8,619 bases of DNA from CAYMNU01 sp964391885 (GTDB lineage: Archaea; Altiarchaeota; Altiarchaeia; JAFGQM01). Shown one piece after another: positions 5,295 through 8,619 of this stretch; positions within the stretch are counted from its first letter, which is position 1; the number at the start of each line of letters is the position of its first letter. The notes below the pieces were generated by a model, which was not told where the DNA came from, ran no database searches, and worked only from the letters and a program-made list of their open reading frames with translations. The translations under genes and the position numbers were made by a program. The stretch spans positions 1 through 8,619 of the forward strand of contig CAYMNU010000020.1 in assembly GCA_964391885.1 (NCBI GenBank), given 5' to 3'.

Positions 5295-5341
5295 TATTGG
5301 GTTATTGGGTTATCTTTTAATTAATCATCCGATAATTAATC
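5295..5341 (+). repeat. Two sets of direct repeats in the ATPase promoter zone
   Basis: TATTGGGT occurs twice in tandem (5295-5302, 5303-5310). TAATTAATC occurs at 5318-5326 and 5333-5341, a spacing of 15 bases. The second TAATTAATC overlaps the likely TATA box, so these could be binding sites for a regulator of the calcium pump. In such AT-rich DNA the second pair may also be coincidental. Confidence 0.4.
5331..5340 (+). promoter_or_regulatory. Putative TATA box of the P-type ATPase
   Basis: GATAATTAAT is centred about 30 bases before the ATG at 5366, placing transcription start within a few bases of the start codon. TATAAAT directly before the ATG (5360-5366) is too close to act as the promoter. 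No Shine-Dalgarno sequence is seen, in keeping with a leaderless message. Confidence 0.4.
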
Positions 5342-5365
5342 CTTTGATAATATTAGGCTATAAAT

Positions 5366-8026
5366 ATGGCAGAATTTCACGCGCAGACGGAAAAGGAACT
5401 GCTCTCGGGCCTTAAGTCGTCCCGGAAAGGTTTAAGCGAAAAGGAAGCGGAGCAGAGGCTTTTAGAGGGGCGCAACGAGCTCGAGGCCAAGAAATCCATA
5501 TCTGCCTTGGGCATCGTCGCCGAGCAATTCAAAGACTTCTTGATACTTCTCCTCATAGCCGCGGCGATAATCTCCATAGGCATAGGCCTTGCCCACGGTA
5601 GCCTCGACGAGATGTTCGAGGCGGTGCTCATCCTGGTGATAGTGGCGTTCATAGTGGCGGTGGGCTTCTATCAGGAGTACCATGCAGAAAAGGAGCTTGA
5701 TGCGCTAAAGAGCATGATGAACCCGCATGCGCGCGTAGTAAGAGACGGCGAATTAAGGGACATTGATGCGAAGTTCCTTGTCCCGGGAGATGTCGTGGTC
5801 ATAGAAGAGGGAGATAGGATCCCCGCCGACCTGAGGATCCTGGAGTGCAGCGAGCTGAAATCAGACGAGAGCTCACTGACCGGGGAAAGCGAGGCCGTTG
5901 AAAAGTCGGTAGGTGTGATGAGGGGGAACACCGCGCTGGGGGACCGCAGCAATATGCTTTACATGGGCACGTCCGCAGTCTCCGGGCGCTGCACTGCACT
6001 GGTAGCCGCAACAGGGATGAAGACCGAATTAGGGAAAATTGCAGGCGAGCTCTCAGGGATAAAAAAAGAGGAGACGCCCCTGCAGAAAAGGCTTAACACC
6101 CTGGGCAAGCAGATTGGTATGTGGGTACTCCTCTTATGCGGTATAGTTCTAGCGGTGGGCGTCTTTTTCAGCGGGACGCCCTTCCAGGAGATGCTGATAG
6201 TCGCTATAGCGCTCGCCGTGGCGGCAGTGCCTGAAGGCCTGCCCGGCGTCGTCACAGTGGCGCTTGCCTCGGGCATACGGAGGATGGTCTCCGAGCATGC
6301 CCTCATAAGGAAGCTGCCCGCAGTTGAGACCCTGGGATCGACGACAGTCATATGTTCTGACAAAACAGGCACCCTCACAAAGAACGAGATGACTGTGAGA
6401 AAGCTATGGACGCTTGGTGGGGAATACTCGGTAGAGGGCGAGGGTTATGGCATCAAGGGAAAAATAAAGGGTGATGATGCAGGGCATCTAGACAAGATGC
6501 TTGAATGCGCTGCACTCGTATGCGACGCAAGCGTGGGCAAAAAGGGCATAAGCGGCGACCCGACGGAAGCTGCGGTAGTCGTGCTTGCCGGCAAGGGAGG
6601 GGTATTTGCAGATAAGATAAAGAAGAGCCTTGTAAACGAGATTCCTTTTTCCAGCGAGAGGAAGAGGAAGACCAAGACCTTTGTTATCAACGGCAAAAAA
6701 ATCTCTTTTAGCATGGGGGCGCCTGATGTTCTAATCGGCTACTGCTCGAAGGCGCTTGTGGGCGCTGGCGAGAAGGCGATGAGCGAAAAGCTAAGGGATG
6801 AGATACTTTCTGCCAATTCAGGGCTTGCAGCCAAGGCCTACAGGGTGCTTGCCCTGGCTAGAAAACAGGGCGAAGGCGAAAGCGGGATGACCTTCCTCGG
6901 CCTTGTCGCCATGATAGACCCGCCCAGGTCCGAGTCGAAGAGGGCAGTGGCAGAGTGCAAGGATGCAGGCATCAGGGTCGTGATGATAACCGGGGACCAT
7001 AAGCTTACTGCAAGAGCAATAGCAGGAGAGCTTGGCATCTACAAGGAGGGCGACCTTGTCCTGACAGGGGAGGAACTCGAAGGGATGAATGATGCGGACC
7101 TTAAAAAGGCGGTGAGTAAAGCGTCAGTCTATGCGCGCGTGTCCCCGCTGCACAAGCTCAGGATAGTTTCTGCCCTGCAGGCGAACGGAGAAGTAGTGGC
7201 TATGACCGGGGATGGGGTCAACGACGCGCCCGCCCTGAAAAAAGCGGACATCGGCGTGGCCATGGGGATAAGCGGCACCGATGTCAGCAGGGAAGCCTCT
7301 GACATGGTGCTGACAGACGACAACTTCGCCTCGATAGTTAAAGCGGTGGAAGAGGGCAGGGGCATCTATGACAATATAAGGAAGTTCTTCGCGTATTTGA
7401 TTTCAGGCAACATCGGCGAGGTGGCGGTGGTGTTTTTATCGTCGATGATACCGGGCGTGCCCCTGGCACTGAGCGCGACGCAGATACTTATCATCAATCT
7501 AGTGACTGACGGCCTCCCGGCGCTTGCCCTGGGTGTGGACCCCTTCGAGCCTGGGGCCATGAAGCGCAAGCCCAGGCCCAAGAAGGAGCCCTTGCACCGC
7601 AACCTGAAGCCTTTCATAATATGGTACCCCATACTGATGACTATCGTGACCATGGCGCTTTTCCTATGGGCATGGGAGAGCACGCAGGATGTGTTCCAGG
7701 CGCAGACGGTGGCCTTCCTTAGCATAGCCTTCTTTGAGATGTACCAGGCATTCGCCTCGCGGTCCATACGCTATCCCGCCCTGAAAGTGGGCTTGTTCAA
7801 GAACAAGTACCTTGTGGCGGCGGTGGGCTTCTCGCTGGCCTTTTTGCTCGTCCTTGTGTATGTGCCTATTGACTTGGGCGAGGGTGTAAGCCTACAAGAG
7901 ATGGCACATGTAAGCCCGCTCGAGCCCGGGCTTTTACTGATAATAGTTGCCCTGTCCTCTATAGGCTTCATATACCTGGAGCTGAGCAAGTGGAAGAGCA
8001 GCAGGAAAGAAGGGTGTTTCGCATAG
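5366..8026 (+). CDS. P-type (P2A) calcium-transporting ATPase
   Basis: An 886-residue membrane pump that uses ATP, through a phospho-aspartate, to move cations out of the cytoplasm. Landmarks: N-terminal cation-ATPase domain (about 1-45, with GLSEKEAEQRLLEGRNEL); actuator-domain TGES (172-175); PEGL of helix M4 (289-292); phosphorylated Asp332 in DKTGTLT; nucleotide-domain GDPTEA and PFSSERKRK; IDPPR; TGDGVNDAP (614-622). Ten membrane helices are expected, M1-M2 near 50-102, M3-M4 near 250-300, M5-M10 from about 674 to 872. Every side-chain calcium ligand of the SERCA pump has a match: Glu290 (M4), Asn682 and Glu685 (M5), Asn711, Thr714 and Asp715 (M6), Glu791 (M8). This supports a two-site calcium pump over Na/K or plasma-membrane types. 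Oddity: the nucleotide-binding KGAP motif reads MGAP (Met450). The start is supported by the family N-terminus. It stands alone, divergent from L21e. Confidence 0.95.
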   Translation: MAEFHAQTEKELLSGLKSSRKGLSEKEAEQRLLEGRNELEAKKSISALGIVAEQFKDFLILLLIAAAIISIGIGLAHGSLDEMFEAVLILVIVAFIVAVGFYQEYHAEKELDALKSMMNPHARVVRDGELRDIDAKFLVPGDVVVIEEGDRIPADLRILECSELKSDESSLTGESEAVEKSVGVMRGNTALGDRSNMLYMGTSAVSGRCTALVAATGMKTELGKIAGELSGIKKEETPLQKRLNTLGKQIGMWVLLLCGIVLAVGVFFSGTPFQEMLIVAIALAVAAVPEGLPGVVTVALASGIRRMVSEHALIRKLPAVETLGSTTVICSDKTGTLTKNEMTVRKLWTLGGEYSVEGEGYGIKGKIKGDDAGHLDKMLECAALVCDASVGKKGISGDPTEAAVVVLAGKGGVFADKIKKSLVNEIPFSSERKRKTKTFVINGKKISFSMGAPDVLIGYCSKALVGAGEKAMSEKLRDEILSANSGLAAKAYRVLALARKQGEGESGMTFLGLVAMIDPPRSESKRAVAECKDAGIRVVMITGDHKLTARAIAGELGIYKEGDLVLTGEELEGMNDADLKKAVSKASVYARVSPLHKLRIVSALQANGEVVAMTGDGVNDAPALKKADIGVAMGISGTDVSREASDMVLTDDNFASIVKAVEEGRGIYDNIRKFFAYLISGNIGEVAVVFLSSMIPGVPLALSATQILIINLVTDGLPALALGVDPFEPGAMKRKPRPKKEPLHRNLKPFIIWYPILMTIVTMALFLWAWESTQDVFQAQTVAFLSIAFFEMYQAFASRSIRYPALKVGLFKNKYLVAAVGFSLAFLLVLVYVPIDLGEGVSLQEMAHVSPLEPGLLLIIVALSSIGFIYLELSKWKSSRKEGCFA

Positions 8027-8057
8027 TTGTGTGCGAGAACATTGGGGGGGTTATCTA

Positions 8058-8062
8058 TTTTT
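8058..8062 (+). terminator. T-run after the ATPase gene
   Basis: Five T at 32-36 bases past the TAG stop, preceded by a run of seven G (8044-8050) and another AT-rich stretch. No hairpin is evident. Archaeal termination commonly relies on such short T-runs, so this is a plausible end of the ATPase transcript before the next promoter. Confidence 0.35.
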
Positions 8063-8080
8063 ACAATAATTAAGAGGGAG

Positions 8081-8089
8081 TTTTTATTT
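8081..8089 (+). promoter_or_regulatory. Putative TATA box of the RHH/RelE operon
   Basis: TTTTTATTT is centred about 25 bases before the antitoxin ATG at 8110, predicting transcription start at or within a base or two of the start codon. The purine-rich AGAGGGAG just before it is where a BRE element would lie. Confidence 0.45.
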
Positions 8090-8091
8090 GC

Positions 8092-8109
8092 AGTATACCT
8101 AAGTATACC
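8092..8109 (+). promoter_or_regulatory. Tandem operator-like repeat in front of the RHH antitoxin
   Basis: AGTATACC occurs twice (8092-8099 and 8102-8109) separated by TA, so the repeats are 10 bases apart, about one turn of the DNA helix. Each contains the perfect palindrome GTATAC. They fill the gap between the TATA box and the start codon. Ribbon-helix-helix repressors typically bind such tandem half-sites, so autorepression by the antitoxin encoded right after is likely. Confidence 0.6.
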
Positions 8110-8355
8110 ATGGAAGCTGTAACAACAATTAAATTAGGAATGCAAACCAAAAGTGCTTTGGACCAGTTCAGGCAATACAAGAATGAAAGTTACGATGAAG
8201 TAGTCAACAAGCTTATCTACATAGCAAAAAATGTTGATAGCGATCCTGAATTGAGTGAGAAGATCGTAACTGAAATAGAGGCAGCACGTGCCAGGATAAA
8301 GGCTGGTGAATATTATACTGAAGAGGAGATGGCTAAGTTCCTGGGCATAGAATGA
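8110..8355 (+). CDS. Ribbon-helix-helix type antitoxin of a RelE-like toxin
   Basis: An 81-residue protein with two parts. Residues 4-40 (VTTIKLGMQTKSALDQFRQY followed by NESYDEVVNKLIYIAKN) have the strand-helix-helix pattern of archaeal ribbon-helix-helix antitoxins, in which the strand contacts DNA and the ESYDEVVNKLI segment forms the second helix. Residues 45-81 (EIEAARARIKAGEYYTEEEM, then AKFLGIE) are a charged helical tail like those that wrap RelE toxins. It is translated together with the toxin gene: its TGA overlaps the toxin ATG (ATGA, 4 bases). The ATG at 8110 directly follows the tandem operator. Base composition is much richer in A and T than the ATPase gene, suggesting later acquisition. 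The family call rests on pattern, not on an alignment. Confidence 0.75.
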   Translation: MEAVTTIKLGMQTKSALDQFRQYKNESYDEVVNKLIYIAKNVDSDPELSEKIVTEIEAARARIKAGEYYTEEEMAKFLGIE

Positions 8356-8606
8356 CATTTGAGCTTATCTTCGACAAATCTTCACGAAAAGACTTCTCCA
8401 AGTTGCCTAAGGAAATTTCACAGAGGCTTTTTAAGAAATGTAGAAAAAGCAAGGAAAACCCTTTGAAATTCTGGGAAAAGAATACTGATAGGAATGATTA
8501 TAAGTTAAGGGTGGGGGATTACAAGGCTATTGCCGATATTGACTTTGGGCTTAAGAGAATTGAAGTCACTAAGGCAGGGCATCGAAGAAATATTTACAAG
8601 CGTTAA
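8352..8606 (+). CDS. RelE/ParE-superfamily toxin
   Basis: An 84-residue basic protein, the usual size for RelE-type ribosome-dependent mRNA interferases. Visible signatures: KDFSKLPKEISQRLFKK (13-29) as the N-terminal helical pair, NPLKFW (36-41), YKLRVGDYKAIADID (50-64) as the central strands, and AGHRRNIYKR (75-84) at the C-terminus. His77, Arg78/Arg79, Tyr82 and Lys/Arg residues supply the usual basic catalytic surface, so it looks intact and likely active rather than ParE-like. It overlaps its antitoxin by four bases and ends 13 bases before the window edge. It shares the high A+T content of its partner. Which exact RelE subfamily it belongs to cannot be settled from sequence inspection. 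Confidence 0.82.
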   Translation: MTFELIFDKSSRKDFSKLPKEISQRLFKKCRKSKENPLKFWEKNTDRNDYKLRVGDYKAIADIDFGLKRIEVTKAGHRRNIYKR

Positions 8607-8619
8607 TAAGCACAAGAAA

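Larger units (their letters stand above)
4951..5365. other. 415-base noncoding gap between divergent genes
   Basis: No convincing gene is present. Region by region: an AT-rich promoter zone for L21e up to about 4970; about 60 bases of unremarkable sequence ending in a TTTAAA element (5036-5045) that reads as a TATA box on either strand; a degenerate 7-base tandem repeat (5065-5166); a nested inverted repeat (5167-5248); and an AT-rich promoter zone with two sets of direct repeats before the ATPase (5295-5365). An open frame at 5046-5324 spans the repeats but is judged spurious. Confidence 0.75.

Noticed and set aside
5046..5324. 92-codon open frame with a GTG start and a seven-residue TED repeat
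   Set aside because: It merely reads through the 7-base tandem repeat and the inverted repeat. The repeat unit is 7 bases, so any frame would look periodic; the rest resembles no protein I know and no promoter or start context fits.
5377..7989. Many minus-strand open frames of 60-139 codons opposite the ATPase
   Set aside because: They are shadows caused by the GC-rich codon use of a clearly recognised 886-residue pump; none shows a known motif.

Overview
The window is archaeal. It carries ribosomal protein L21e and the RNA polymerase subunit Rpo4, both archaeal/eukaryotic families, and a DUF655 protein known mainly from archaea. Several genes have TATA-like boxes about 25-30 bases before the start codon, with almost no leader and no clear Shine-Dalgarno sequence. 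The use of LL-diaminopimelate aminotransferase for lysine fits a euryarchaeal or DPANN-type lineage, but I cannot name the organism. There is no rRNA or tRNA gene and no CRISPR array.

Layout. From 4950 down to 1, everything reads on the minus strand. In transcription order: L21e, rpo4, a DUF655 protein, dapA, dapB, an AbrB/PIN toxin-antitoxin pair, then dapL, which runs off the left edge. From 4951 to 5365 there is a 415-base noncoding stretch separating divergent genes. It holds a degenerate 7-base tandem repeat, a nested inverted repeat that could be a structured RNA, and the promoter region of the next gene. From 5366 to 8026 a single plus-strand gene encodes an 886-residue P-type ATPase whose visible residues match a two-site, SERCA-like calcium pump. 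At the right end (8110-8606) is a second, unrelated toxin-antitoxin pair, a ribbon-helix-helix antitoxin and a RelE-like toxin, in clearly more AT-rich DNA.

How the genes work together. DapA, DapB and DapL are consecutive enzymes of the short (aminotransferase) route from aspartate semialdehyde to LL-diaminopimelate, the precursor of lysine. Their reading frames look intact, apart from the cut end of dapL. dapA sits only 14 bases behind the DUF655 gene, where many archaea have ksgA, so lysine synthesis may be partly co-transcribed with the translation/transcription cluster. The AbrB/PIN pair interrupts the dap run between dapB and dapL. Both toxin-antitoxin modules have a symmetrical or repeated sequence overlapping or just downstream of a TATA-like box, the expected arrangement for self-repression.

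Most of the window is ordinary, well-known biology. The least explained parts are the repeat/hairpin region at 5065-5248 and the operator-like elements of the two toxin-antitoxin modules. I do not see convincing evidence for a wholly new system.
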